Below are positions 23,255 through 31,845 of a stretch of DNA of 42,344 bases, piece by piece. The position numbers were made by a program, and so were the translations under genes. The number at the start of each line of letters is the position of its first letter. Within the stretch, counting starts at the first letter, position 1. Source of the stretch: Gemmatimonadota bacterium (GTDB taxonomy: Bacteria > ARS69); contig JASLLL010000025.1 of the NCBI GenBank assembly GCA_030747075.1, positions 1-42,344 of the forward strand. The letters are read 5' to 3'. The notes under the pieces were generated by a model, which made no database searches, had not been told where the DNA came from, and saw only the letters and a list, made by a program, of their open reading frames with translations.

Positions 23255-26098
23255 ATGAAACGGAACGCGTTGGCCCGGCCTTTTCTTCTAGCAACTTCCG
23301 TGCTTCTTCTGGCCGCGGCCGGGAGCATGCCTCGCGCTGCGCCGGTTCATACGACATGGCTCTGGCATATGCATCAGCCGATCTACTGGCCGGAGCGAAG
23401 TGTGTGGAACGGGTCCGCCCACGAGTTCGCGCACGAGACCATCACGCTCGGGCACAGCCAGAACGATGTCTTCTCCATCTTTGACAAGGACGACCGCGTT
23501 CACGCCTATCAGGATTACCCGCGAACCGCCATCTCCTCCGTACTGGACCTTCCGGACGCGGGCGCACAGGTCTCCTTCGCGGGGTCACTGATCGGGAACA
23601 TCCGCAGCCTCGCGGCAGCCGGGTGGAACGGCGGACGCTACGCGTGGAACTGGAGCCAACCCTATCGAGATGCCCACGGCTGGACCACCAGCGGCGGGCG
23701 GTCGCGGTTGGATCTCGTTCTGGTGGCATACCATCACTCGATCAACCCGTTGGTTGATGAGGCCGTGTTCCGACGGATGATCCAGGCGCAGAAGGCCGTC
23801 TCCCCGGGTGCGTGGGGAGACCCCGCAGTCTCCGCGGGGTTCTTCCCGGCGGAGATGTGCTTCAGCGAACGCATGATCCCGGTGCTGGCGTCCGAGGGGA
23901 TCGCGTGGTCGATCGTGCCGGACATCCACATCGCGCGCGCCTGCGCGGACTATCCGTATGACGCCGGGCAGGACCAGTGCGACCCTCCGAACCTCGCCGA
24001 TCAGTGGAACCCGGCGCAGGGGTTCTACAACCCGCAGACCATCAGTCGCGGGGTGACCGTGAAGGTGCCGCCCTCCTACGGCCTGCGGCCCCACCGGGCG
24101 GAGTTCGTGGATCCGGAAACGGGCATCGTCTCGTCCATCGTGGTGGTGCCCGCGTCCAACGCGATGGGATGGAACGAAGGCTACGGACTCTACGGCACGG
24201 GCGAAGTCGATGCGGTCGCTCCCTACAATGACCCCGCGCACCCGACGCTGGTGCTCTTTGCGCACGACGGCGACAACGCCTGGGCGGGCGGGTACTCCTA
24301 CTACAACGAGAATGTGACGCAGTTCGCACACGCGGCCGCCGCTTCCGGCTACGAACCGACGACCGTGGCCGAGTATCTCGCGGATCATCCGGTGGCCGCG
24401 GACGATGTGGTGCATGTCGAAGACGGCGGCTGGGTGAACGCGGACGGGGACTTCGGGTCGCCGCAGTTCATCAACTGGAACTGGCCGCTGGTGGATGCCG
24501 CCGGGTTCTTCGACATCCCGAACGGGTGGGCCGAGGATGAGCGCAACTGGGCGGTCCTGACCGCCGCGGTGAATCGCGTGCTGACCGCAGAGGAGGTGAC
24601 GGGGCCGCCGGACATCGACCGCGTCGTGGATCCGACTCTCCCGGGGACAACGGATATCGACAAGGCGTGGCACTTCCTGCTGGCCGGACACGAGAGCGGC
24701 TACATGTACTACGGAACGGCGCTCGACATGGAGGTCAAGCCGACTCTGGCGGCCAACCGCGCCATGGAACACGCGGCGGCGGCCATGGCCGGAGGCGCCG
24801 ATCTCACCGGCCCGACCGTCTGGATCCCGCAGCGCCTCCCGTGGAACCCGGGCGGCAAGGGCGGCGGGGCTCTGTGGGGCTATCCCTCCGGCGAAGGCGC
24901 GGACATGACCTCCGGGTTCCATGTCTGGACTTTCGTGGATGACCTTTCCGGGGTCGCCGAGGTGTCGCTCCTTCTGCGGGAAGACCTCGACGGCGCCAAC
25001 TCTCCCGCGTCCACCGACAACGAAACCCATGCGGGTGGCCCCGAGGTTGGCGCGTGGCAGGCCTTTGCCATGACGCAGCGCGACTTCCCGGCCGGAAATG
25101 TTCACAACGACCCGGGGATCGACTTCTTCGTCATGCCGAACGCGATTGCGGACGAGTACTGGTTCCATGTCTCCGGATTCTCGGACGCGTTGCTCGACTA
25201 TCGCGTGGAGGCGGTGGACAGCCTGGGGAACCGATCGCGAAGCCCCATTCAGCATGTCTATGTCGGAACGGGCGGGACGGGTGGACACGGGTACACTCTG
25301 GATGGACAACCCGACCCGGGCATGACGCCGGCGGCCAGTTGCGCGGGGGTCGATCTCTACGCGGAATACGACGGTCGATACCTCTATCTGGCGGCGCCCG
25401 GCGTCTCGCAGACGACGGGGGTGGACCACTTCCTGATGGTCGCCCGGGAGGAAACCGCCGGCACCCGGTCCGCCCCGTGGGCGAAGGCGGGAACCGCGGC
25501 ACGGTGGGATCTCTACCTCGGGAATGAGAACGACAACGACTGGAGCGGGTGGTTCGACGCCAACGAAAACCTGACTTCCTCCGGCGTGTCGCACGCCGCC
25601 GGGTCGTACCTGGAGGGCGTGGTGGACACGGAAACGGCATGGGGCAGCGCGCCGACCTCCCTGCGCGTCTGTTTCGCGGCCTACGCCAGCGCGGACGGCG
25701 GGTCGCTCGACTCCCAGACACCCTGCGGCAATGGGGACGGTGACCTGCCCGCACCCGAATGGATCGTCGTTCAGCCGGGAGTGACCGCCGCGCTTCCAGG
25801 TGACCCGGCATCCGCCCCGGCGGGTGCGCTCACGCTTCGCGTGCTTTCCGGCACGCCCTCCCGCGGGTCGATCCGCGTCCAGGTGTCCTTTGCGGAATCC
25901 CCGGGCACGAATCGTCCCGACCTTTCGGCCGATCTGGTGGATGTCTCCGGGCGAATCGTGGAACCGTTGCATCGGGGACCGACCGCTCCTGACATCGTGC
26001 TGGAAGCCGGGAGCGGGCACCTTCCTTCCGGAGTGTACTTCGTGCGAGCGTTCGCTGGGGGCATGGCCGCGACGGCGAAAATCGTGCTGGTCCGCTAG
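23255..26098 (+). CDS. Secreted GH57-like glycoside hydrolase with T9SS-type sorting domain
   Basis: The 947-residue protein begins with a signal peptide (MKRNALARPF, then a hydrophobic core; cleavage near residue 28). The catalytic barrel opens with WLWHMHQPIYW, the GH57 first motif. FFPAEMCFSERM has a candidate catalytic Glu, FAHDGDNAWAGGYSYY resembles the region with the acid/base Asp, and WHFLLAGHESGYMYYG is the later conserved region. GH57 enzymes act on alpha-glucans such as starch or glycogen-like polymers. Residues about 560-700 contain Ig-like beta domains. The last 90 residues end in DLVDVSGRIVEPL and SGVYFVRAFAGG, the pattern of a type IX/FlgD-like C-terminal sorting domain. The start at 23255 was chosen because it begins the signal peptide. 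The substrate is inferred. Confidence 0.82.
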   Translation: MKRNALARPFLLATSVLLLAAAGSMPRAAPVHTTWLWHMHQPIYWPERSVWNGSAHEFAHETITLGHSQNDVFSIFDKDDRVHAYQDYPRTAISSVLDLPDAGAQVSFAGSLIGNIRSLAAAGWNGGRYAWNWSQPYRDAHGWTTSGGRSRLDLVLVAYHHSINPLVDEAVFRRMIQAQKAVSPGAWGDPAVSAGFFPAEMCFSERMIPVLASEGIAWSIVPDIHIARACADYPYDAGQDQCDPPNLADQWNPAQGFYNPQTISRGVTVKVPPSYGLRPHRAEFVDPETGIVSSIVVVPASNAMGWNEGYGLYGTGEVDAVAPYNDPAHPTLVLFAHDGDNAWAGGYSYYNENVTQFAHAAAASGYEPTTVAEYLADHPVAADDVVHVEDGGWVNADGDFGSPQFINWNWPLVDAAGFFDIPNGWAEDERNWAVLTAAVNRVLTAEEVTGPPDIDRVVDPTLPGTTDIDKAWHFLLAGHESGYMYYGTALDMEVKPTLAANRAMEHAAAAMAGGADLTGPTVWIPQRLPWNPGGKGGGALWGYPSGEGADMTSGFHVWTFVDDLSGVAEVSLLLREDLDGANSPASTDNETHAGGPEVGAWQAFAMTQRDFPAGNVHNDPGIDFFVMPNAIADEYWFHVSGFSDALLDYRVEAVDSLGNRSRSPIQHVYVGTGGTGGHGYTLDGQPDPGMTPAASCAGVDLYAEYDGRYLYLAAPGVSQTTGVDHFLMVAREETAGTRSAPWAKAGTAARWDLYLGNENDNDWSGWFDANENLTSSGVSHAAGSYLEGVVDTETAWGSAPTSLRVCFAAYASADGGSLDSQTPCGNGDGDLPAPEWIVVQPGVTAALPGDPASAPAGALTLRVLSGTPSRGSIRVQVSFAESPGTNRPDLSADLVDVSGRIVEPLHRGPTAPDIVLEAGSGHLPSGVYFVRAFAGGMAATAKIVLVR

Positions 26099-26120
26099 GC
26101 CCCGGCGGAGCGTTCCCGAC

Positions 26121-26149
26121 TTGTGACCGCCCCGGCACAAGGGTACGAT
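26121..26149 (+). promoter_or_regulatory. Predicted sigma-70 promoter of proC
   Basis: TTGTGA (26121-26126) and TACGAT (26144-26149) are 17 bases apart, 45 bases upstream of the proC ATG at 26195. Confidence 0.4.
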
Positions 26150-26194
26150 GCGGGGCGATTCTCCTGTCCAAGAGCCCTTTCTCTGGAGTCACCC

Positions 26195-27013
26195 ATGTCC
26201 AACCCCTCCGTGATTGCCATCCTCGGCGCCGGGAATATCGGCTGCGCGATCGCTCGCGGTCTGGTCGCCAGCGGGAGCTTCCCGGCCGCGGACATCCGTC
26301 TGACGAGGCGCAATGCGGATCGCCTTGCGGATTTCGCGGCGGCGGGATTCCCGACACTTTCTGACAATCTGGAAGCCATCCGAGGCGCGAATGTCGTGAT
26401 CGCGGCGGTCGAGCCGCAACAGTTGGACTCGCTCCTGGAGGAGATCGCTCCGGCGCTGGATCCCGCCCGACAGGTACTCGTCTCGGTCGTGTCCGATGCA
26501 TCCATCGCCCGGATCCGGGAAGCCACCCGGGGGGGCGTCCCCGTGGTCCGTGCCATGCCGAACACGGCGGTCGGCATCGGGGAGTCGATGACCTGTCTGT
26601 CCGCGAATGAGGATTCGGAGGATGCGCTGAAGATGGCACAATCGCTCTTCGACGCGGTGGGCACGACGCTTGTGATCGCGGAGAGCCGGATGGGCTCGGC
26701 GACTGCGCTGTGCGCGTGTGGAATCGCCTTCTTCCTGCGTGCGGTGCGTGCGGCTTCCCAGGGCGGGATCGAGATCGGATTCCATGCCGACGAAGCCCTG
26801 GCCATGGCCGCGCAGACGGCCCGGGGCGCTGCATCGCTTCTTCGGGATCGGGCGGGGCACCCGGAGAGTGAGATCGACCGCGTCACCACGCCACGCGGTT
26901 GCACGATCTCGGGGCTGAACGAGATGGAGCATCGCGGATTCAGTTCCGCCATGATTCGGGGAATCGTCACCTCTGCCGAGAAGGCCGGATCGCTGTACCC
27001 GGAGAGGGACTGA
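26195..27013 (+). CDS. proC: Pyrroline-5-carboxylate reductase
   Basis: ProC reduces pyrroline-5-carboxylate to proline with NAD(P)H, the last step of proline synthesis. The 272-residue protein has the N-terminal dinucleotide-binding AILGAGNIGCAIARGL, the substrate motif VRAMPNTAVGIGES, and the C-terminal signature TTPRGCTISGLNEMEHRGF. ATG at 26195 follows a GGAG site. A start at 26123 adds only unrelated residues. Its stop shares an A with the next start (TGATG), coupling it to a large membrane protein. The length is normal. Confidence 0.95.
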   Translation: MSNPSVIAILGAGNIGCAIARGLVASGSFPAADIRLTRRNADRLADFAAAGFPTLSDNLEAIRGANVVIAAVEPQQLDSLLEEIAPALDPARQVLVSVVSDASIARIREATRGGVPVVRAMPNTAVGIGESMTCLSANEDSEDALKMAQSLFDAVGTTLVIAESRMGSATALCACGIAFFLRAVRAASQGGIEIGFHADEALAMAAQTARGAASLLRDRAGHPESEIDRVTTPRGCTISGLNEMEHRGFSSAMIRGIVTSAEKAGSLYPERD

Positions 27014-29046
27014 TGACAAACACTCGCACCGCGTTTCTTCTCGTGCTTCTGCTGGGGGCGGCATCGGCCATCAGCCTTCACTCCGATGGCGCCATGAACG
27101 GGGCCGACGCCCTCGGCGTGGCGGCAGCCCGTGGACGATGCGTCACCACCTCCCCGCCCGCCGCACTCACCGCATGGACCACCGGATCGCTGGCCGCAGT
27201 CGGCCGCCTTGCGGCGCCGGACGCAGGGATCTTCCCGCTGGTGCATCTGGCGTCCGGGCTTCTTCTCGCGCTCGCCGCGGCACTGGCGGCTCGGCTTGCG
27301 GCGCGGTTCGTGCCCCACCCCACCGCAGCTCTGGCCGTCGGGATTGCCGTGGGCGGCGCGCTCCTCTTTGGTGGAGACACCGGACGCCTCGGGCTGCAGG
27401 CGGGCCCCACTTCACTTCTTCTGCTGCTGCTCACGGGTTCGGCGTCCGCGTTTCTGGCCGAGCGACCCCGCCCTGTACTCGGCGCCTTGCTCTTGGGGGC
27501 GGCCCTCGCGGAGTATCCGTGGGTCCTCGTGCTGCTGCCCGCATTCGGAGCCATGGCGATGGGCGGCACCCTCCGGCGACCGGTGGAGGAGGGCACTCGC
27601 CACCTCGCGGGCGCGGCGGGCGGGTTGATGGCGGGGTTCGCCTCTGTGTTCCTCCCGCTCGCGTTTGCGGCCGGTGAGCCGCTCGTGCTTTTCGGGAATG
27701 CGCACAGCCCCGCCGACGCGCTCGCCATCTGGTGGGGACGACCGGCGGCGGACTTCCGCTTTGCGGGGCCGGGGTCGTGGCCCGGCGGCCTCGTGGAGAT
27801 TCTCCGTGCTCTGTGGCGCGGGTTGGGTCCGCTGGGGATTGCGCTGGCAGTCCTCGGCAAGTGGAGCCTCTTTCGCGGCGAGACGCACCGCCTTCGCCCA
27901 TTTCTTCTCGCGGGCGGAATGTGCGCACTCGCCCTTCTCTTCGGCGATCCAGGGCACCCCGGCGTTCTTCGCGCCCTGACTGCATGGTCCGGCCTGTTCC
28001 TTCTCGCCCCGGCGGCGGCCACGCTGGTTCGTCGCTTCTCTGCGAACCCGGATTCCCGTCTCGCACACCATCTCCCCCCTGCCGTGGCCATCGCGATGTG
28101 CGGAACACTCCTGGCCACCCAGTTTCATCACCTGGATGGCCGCGTGGAGCCGGGGGTCGAGTGGGCGGAGGACTCGTTTCTCCATGTTCCGGAAGACGCA
28201 CTCCTGTTGACGACCAACCCGATCCACCTCGCACTGGCGGCAGACGGCCTCCGACCCGACCTCGATGTCATCCACGCGGATCGCCCCTCCACGCTCCGCG
28301 CAAACCGCAGCGGGCGTCCTGTCCATGCCCCCCCGATCCGAACCGGACGCGTGTTGAAGCCGTCATTCCTTCACGAGTTGATCGGGTTGAACGGGGGAGT
28401 CCGGCCCATTGCGATGGATCCGTCGCTCTATTTCCGCCCGAGTACCTGGACGGAAGTTCTCGGGAATCGCTGGGCGGCACTCCCCTGGGGTGTCGGCTTC
28501 ACGATCCATCCCGCGGCCGACCCGATTGACCCGGAATACCCGCAGAAGGCGTCCGCTCTTTGGGCAGCCCGATCGGCGGCTCCCGACAGACCCCGCCCCT
28601 CCTCGCTGCGAAGCGGCCTCAGCATCCGCGAGTATCACGCCAGGAGTGCGCTCCAGCACGGATCGATTTATCAGCAGCGAAACCTCCCGAGGTCCGCAGA
28701 GCAGTCCTACATGATGGCCATCAGCCTCGAGGCCTACCACCCGACTCTCTGCGCCTTCAAGCTCGCCGGCCTCTTTCACGAGGAGAGAATGCTGGAGTCT
28801 GCCCTGACCGTGCTCGAAGGCCGAATCCACGACGAGGAGCCGGAAGCGTGGAGGGCGCACAAGCTCCGCGCCAGCCTGCTCTTGAAACTCGACCGGCGCG
28901 AGGAAGGGGTGGCCGCCATGCGGCACGCCATGTCGACGCTGCCGCCGGACAACACGACGGAGAGGGCGGTGATGGAGAGGGTGGTGAAGGTGGCGCGGTC
29001 CGGCGGCGCCCTTCCGGGCCGCGGGGCAGAACCACTGGCCCGTTGA
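27013..29046 (+). CDS. Multi-spanning membrane protein with C-terminal TPR-like region
   Basis: ATG at 27013 overlaps the proC stop by one base and gives 677 residues. The first 375 or so residues hold about ten hydrophobic segments, beginning with a signal-anchor-like helix. Its layout recalls the DUF2723/GT-C-like membrane proteins: membrane half, then a soluble domain with LHVPEDALLLTTNPIHLALAA and LRPDLDVIHADRP. The acidic first-loop motif of that family is weak here (GADALGVAAARG). The C-terminal part (about 545-660) shows TPR-like helix pairs, for example HGSIYQQRNLPRSAEQSYMM. A glycosyltransferase or envelope role is possible. The family link is by resemblance only. Confidence 0.72.
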   Translation: MTNTRTAFLLVLLLGAASAISLHSDGAMNGADALGVAAARGRCVTTSPPAALTAWTTGSLAAVGRLAAPDAGIFPLVHLASGLLLALAAALAARLAARFVPHPTAALAVGIAVGGALLFGGDTGRLGLQAGPTSLLLLLLTGSASAFLAERPRPVLGALLLGAALAEYPWVLVLLPAFGAMAMGGTLRRPVEEGTRHLAGAAGGLMAGFASVFLPLAFAAGEPLVLFGNAHSPADALAIWWGRPAADFRFAGPGSWPGGLVEILRALWRGLGPLGIALAVLGKWSLFRGETHRLRPFLLAGGMCALALLFGDPGHPGVLRALTAWSGLFLLAPAAATLVRRFSANPDSRLAHHLPPAVAIAMCGTLLATQFHHLDGRVEPGVEWAEDSFLHVPEDALLLTTNPIHLALAADGLRPDLDVIHADRPSTLRANRSGRPVHAPPIRTGRVLKPSFLHELIGLNGGVRPIAMDPSLYFRPSTWTEVLGNRWAALPWGVGFTIHPAADPIDPEYPQKASALWAARSAAPDRPRPSSLRSGLSIREYHARSALQHGSIYQQRNLPRSAEQSYMMAISLEAYHPTLCAFKLAGLFHEERMLESALTVLEGRIHDEEPEAWRAHKLRASLLLKLDRREEGVAAMRHAMSTLPPDNTTERAVMERVVKVARSGGALPGRGAEPLAR

Positions 29047-29105
29047 CGGGGCATTGCGACAAAGGCGATCTGGCCAGTGGGTGATCAGGCATGGCCGTGC
29101 TGACG

Positions 29106-29144
29106 GGTGGTGACGGACAGGCCCGGTGGCCTCCCGTCACCACC
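29106..29144. terminator. Strong hairpin between convergent genes
   Basis: GGTGGTGACGG (29106-29116) pairs with CCGTCACCACC (29134-29144). Inside, AGGCC (29119-29123) pairs with GGCCT (29128-29132) around a CGGT loop, giving 16 base pairs in all. It lies between the 3' ends of the membrane protein and HARE-HTH genes and could end transcription from both sides, though no T-run follows. Confidence 0.5.
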
Positions 29145-29154
29145 ACGGCACCGC

Positions 29155-29559
29155 TTACTGGTAGCGGCTCTTCAGCCCATAGACACCTGGTTCGTGGCGC
29201 TTCAGACGCTTGTCCCGGAGGATGGTGATGGCCACGGTCGACAGGAAGTTACTGCTCTTCGTCCGGTAGCGGCCTTCCTCCTCCAGAGTCTGGGCAATAT
29301 CCTTGTAGTGCATGGGCTTCTTCTTTTCGCGAAGAAGATCCACGATGGCGTCCTTGACGGTAGTGTCGTTCAGGCGACGGGCATTCGGCCGTCTGGCTCC
29401 CGCCGGGATGGTCTTCCGCCGACGCTGACCCGCCGGTCGATGGAAATAAAGTCCCTCCTGGACTTCATCCACTTCCGCCTGAAGAACCGACAGTCGCCTC
29501 TTCAGTTCGTCTCGACGATCGCGGGCCTTCTGCTGCCTCGCTGAAACATCCTGTGCCAT
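29155..29559 (-). CDS. HARE-HTH-like winged-helix protein
   Basis: From ATG at 29559 there are 134 residues. An upstream in-frame start is not supported, while GGGAAAT just before this ATG and the AAGG beyond it could serve as a ribosome site. Residues about 8-36 form a charged coiled-coil helix (ARDRRDELKRRLSVLQAEVD). Residues about 65-130 form a winged helix of HARE-HTH type: VKDAIVDLLREKKKPMHYKD, IAQTLEEEGRY and a wing ending RHEPGVYGLKSR. HARE-HTH domains occur in chromatin proteins and in bacterial restriction and RNA polymerase delta-type proteins. The target is unknown. It stands alone with a long upstream region. Confidence 0.75.
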   Translation of the reverse strand: MAQDVSARQQKARDRRDELKRRLSVLQAEVDEVQEGLYFHRPAGQRRRKTIPAGARRPNARRLNDTTVKDAIVDLLREKKKPMHYKDIAQTLEEEGRYRTKSSNFLSTVAITILRDKRLKRHEPGVYGLKSRYQ

Positions 29560-30228
29560 ATTTCCCGACCTTTCTGGGGGGCTCAAAAGATGCATCCTGC
29601 AGATCCGGCACGACTCTATTCGGGAGTCGACTCATCTCGCAGGAAGGGATGGCGCCTGACAATGGAGCGCACAAGCCCGTTTTCACTAGCACACGGGTTG
29701 CACAATAAACCGGTTTTGTGAAAAGGGAAAGTGGAAAAGGCCAGAGGGTGACCAGAAGACACCCTGAGGTTTCCTCTTCCGGGGGGCCGGGAAACCGGGG
29801 GCGGGGTGCGGTGCCGGGGAGGACGAAAGACTCGAAATACCGGCAGTCCACAGCCCGAAACCCCCGAGTTTCCCCATCTCGAAGACTGGAGAGCCACTCC
29901 GGGCGATTCTCCCCCGGCAAGAGGCGTGGGCGGAAGCACCTTCCGGAGAGGAAGCCTCGGGCGCCCCCATTGCACCCTTGGCCTTTTGGAGGGAACCATC
30001 CTCCTGTGCTCGCCGCCCCGCCCTCACCGGGAGGTGCAAGGCCACCCCCGCCATTCGCAGGAAACGGGCCACCGGTGCGGGAAACGCCAGGCTGGGAGAT
30101 TCCTGCAAATCAGAGTAGATTCGCGCCGATCCTCGCGAGGGACGCGCGTCGCGGGGGGCATGGCCGTGCAGTGTGTGCGGAACCGAAGCACACGGCTGAT
30201 CTCCACCTGAACAACCGCGGGGGTTGCT
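29560..30228. other. Intergenic stretch with no convincing gene; inverted repeat inside
   Basis: This 669-base region between divergent genes is the longest without a credible gene. TTTTCAC (29680-29686) and GTGAAAA (29718-29724) form a 7-base inverted repeat with a 31-base centre, inside an AT-richer island at about 29675-29735 that may hold promoter or operator sites for the HARE-HTH gene. The rest (29740-30228) is GC-rich and contains several G- or C-run hairpins. Open frames across it have arginine/proline-rich compositions typical of chance. I see no tRNA, tmRNA, RNase P or SRP signature. Confidence 0.5.
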
Positions 30229-31200
30229 TTGACACCGGACGAGCCACGCGACCCCATCCCGGGGCCGGAGTTCTTCGAGAGGGTGATGTTCGGCGCACGC
30301 GGGCTTGCGTTTGTGGTCCTCGCGTTTCTGGTGCCGGTCGTCATCCGGGAGATGGTCGGTGTCCTTCTGCCGGGAGGCGGATTCGCGGGGCTCCTTCGCG
30401 GGGACCCGGGGCCGCCCATCGTGCCGGTGGCGGTGGTCGCCGGAAGCGTGGGGCTGTCGGCGGCGGTCGTCCTTGCCTACAACCGGCTGGAGAAGCGGGG
30501 CGAAGGCCGCGCCGCCCGGCAAGCGGGTCACCGTCCGTTTCTGCGCCTGAGTGCTCGTTGGTGTCGCGAATGGGTGATGGGGTTCGCGGGCGGTGGAGGC
30601 ACGGCACTGGTCGTCGTGGGGGCCTGCGCCGCCGCCGGAGGATTCCGCATCACGGGGTTCTCTGCGCCCGGCACAGGCGTTGGGGGCTTCCTCGCGGTAC
30701 TGGCCGCGCTGGCCTTGGAAGCAGCCCGCGAGGAGATGGCATTCCGCGGCCCCGGCCAGCGGGATCTTGCTCGCGCCGTGAACTTCCCCTTCGCGGCAGT
30801 CTGGCTTTCGGGATCGTTCGCGCTGATCCACCTCGCCGACCCCGGGTCGCCCGGCCGCATGGGGACCTTCGGCGTCTTCCTCGCGGCGATGGCATTGGCG
30901 GGGCTTGTCCACTCTCGGGGAGATCTCGCAATGGCCTGCGGTGCCCACGCCGGATGGAACGCATTCGTCGCGCAGGTCTGTTCCGTGCCGGTCAGCGGAA
31001 CGCCGGTCGCCGCGCGATTGCTTGCCGTCGAGGCCGGCCCCTCCCGGCTGTGGAACGGGGGAGACTTCGGGCCGGAGGGAAGCCTGCCGGGAATCCTCGT
31101 GTTCGGGGTGTTCGGCTGGTGGATCTGGAAGCAGGCGGGGCGAAGGGCGCGCCTCCCCGCTCCCCGCAATCAGGACGACACGCACGCGCCTCGTCCATGA
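30229..31200 (+). CDS. CPBP family intramembrane protease
   Basis: This 323-residue polytopic membrane protein has the CPBP (Abi/CAAX protease) motifs. The glutamate pair and arginine of EExxxR (E168, E169, R173) are in AREEMAFRGPG. A His lies in FALIHLADPG, and the last motif is HAGWN. Family members cleave prenylated or other membrane-bound peptides, or serve in bacteriocin immunity. Seven to eight hydrophobic segments are visible. The TTG at 30229 has a G-run upstream. ATG at 30286, after GAGAGGGTG, is an equally likely start that drops a 19-residue hydrophilic leader. The substrate is not known and the context gives no clue. Confidence 0.87.
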   Translation: MTPDEPRDPIPGPEFFERVMFGARGLAFVVLAFLVPVVIREMVGVLLPGGGFAGLLRGDPGPPIVPVAVVAGSVGLSAAVVLAYNRLEKRGEGRAARQAGHRPFLRLSARWCREWVMGFAGGGGTALVVVGACAAAGGFRITGFSAPGTGVGGFLAVLAALALEAAREEMAFRGPGQRDLARAVNFPFAAVWLSGSFALIHLADPGSPGRMGTFGVFLAAMALAGLVHSRGDLAMACGAHAGWNAFVAQVCSVPVSGTPVAARLLAVEAGPSRLWNGGDFGPEGSLPGILVFGVFGWWIWKQAGRRARLPAPRNQDDTHAPRP

Positions 31201-31257
31201 CCAGGGTCTGCGGGCCCCGAAAGCCCGACGGCGGAATACCCACGATCGCCCCGGAAC

Positions 31258-31845
31258 TCAGGCGGAAGACGCCCCCGTCACGGGGCGGCTCCCGGGCTTT
31301 TCAACGGGGATGTTCGCAGCGCAGGCGGGACATTCAGACGGATCCCAGGCTTTCACATCGAGCGACAGGAGCGCATGGAACGGAACGCCGAGCGCGGCGC
31401 GACCGGCGCTCCGGTCCACCAGCGCACCCACGGCCACGACCTCCGCACCCGAAGCGTGCAGCACGGCCATGGTCTCTCGCGTGGACTTCCCGGTGGTGAC
31501 CACATCTTCCACAATCGCGATCCGCTCCCCGGGCGACACCCCGAACCCGCGGCGCAGCGCCATCTTTCCATCCGCGCGTTCGGTGAAAATCCCGCGGGCG
31601 CCCATGACGCGCGCCACTTCCCATCCCAGGACCACACCACCCAACGCGGGACCGACAATCGTCTCCGGTTCGGATTCGCGAAGCCGGGACGCCAGCGATC
31701 TCGCGAGTTCATCCGCACGCTCGGGATACTGAAGCACCAGCGCGGACTGGAAGTAGGTGTCGGAGTGCAGGCCGCTGGACAGATGGAAGTGCCCCGTGCG
31801 AAGTGCGCCCGTCTCCTCGAACGCACGGAGGATGTCCGATTCCAT
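31258..31845 (-). CDS. pyrE: Orotate phosphoribosyltransferase
   Basis: PyrE joins orotate and PRPP to give orotidine 5'-monophosphate. The 195-residue protein has FHLSSGLHSDTYFQ near the N-terminus, VGPALGGVVLGWEVAR and the PRPP-binding IVEDVVTTGKSTRE. The C-terminal CPACAANIP motif is seen in a subset of bacterial PyrE proteins. ATG at 31845 shares its A with the pyrF stop (TGATG). Longer in-frame readings lie within pyrF. It is the last gene of the pyrimidine operon. Confidence 0.96.
   Translation of the reverse strand: MESDILRAFEETGALRTGHFHLSSGLHSDTYFQSALVLQYPERADELARSLASRLRESEPETIVGPALGGVVLGWEVARVMGARGIFTERADGKMALRRGFGVSPGERIAIVEDVVTTGKSTRETMAVLHASGAEVVAVGALVDRSAGRAALGVPFHALLSLDVKAWDPSECPACAANIPVEKPGSRPVTGASSA

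Noticed and set aside
23585-26140. 851-codon minus-strand open frame
   Set aside because: Antisense to the GH57-like gene, His/Arg-rich, with no recognisable motif.
29718-31499. 593-codon plus-strand frame across the intergenic region and the CPBP gene
   Set aside because: Composition dominated by Arg, Gly and Pro. It overlaps the CPBP gene in another frame and has no ribosome site or motif.
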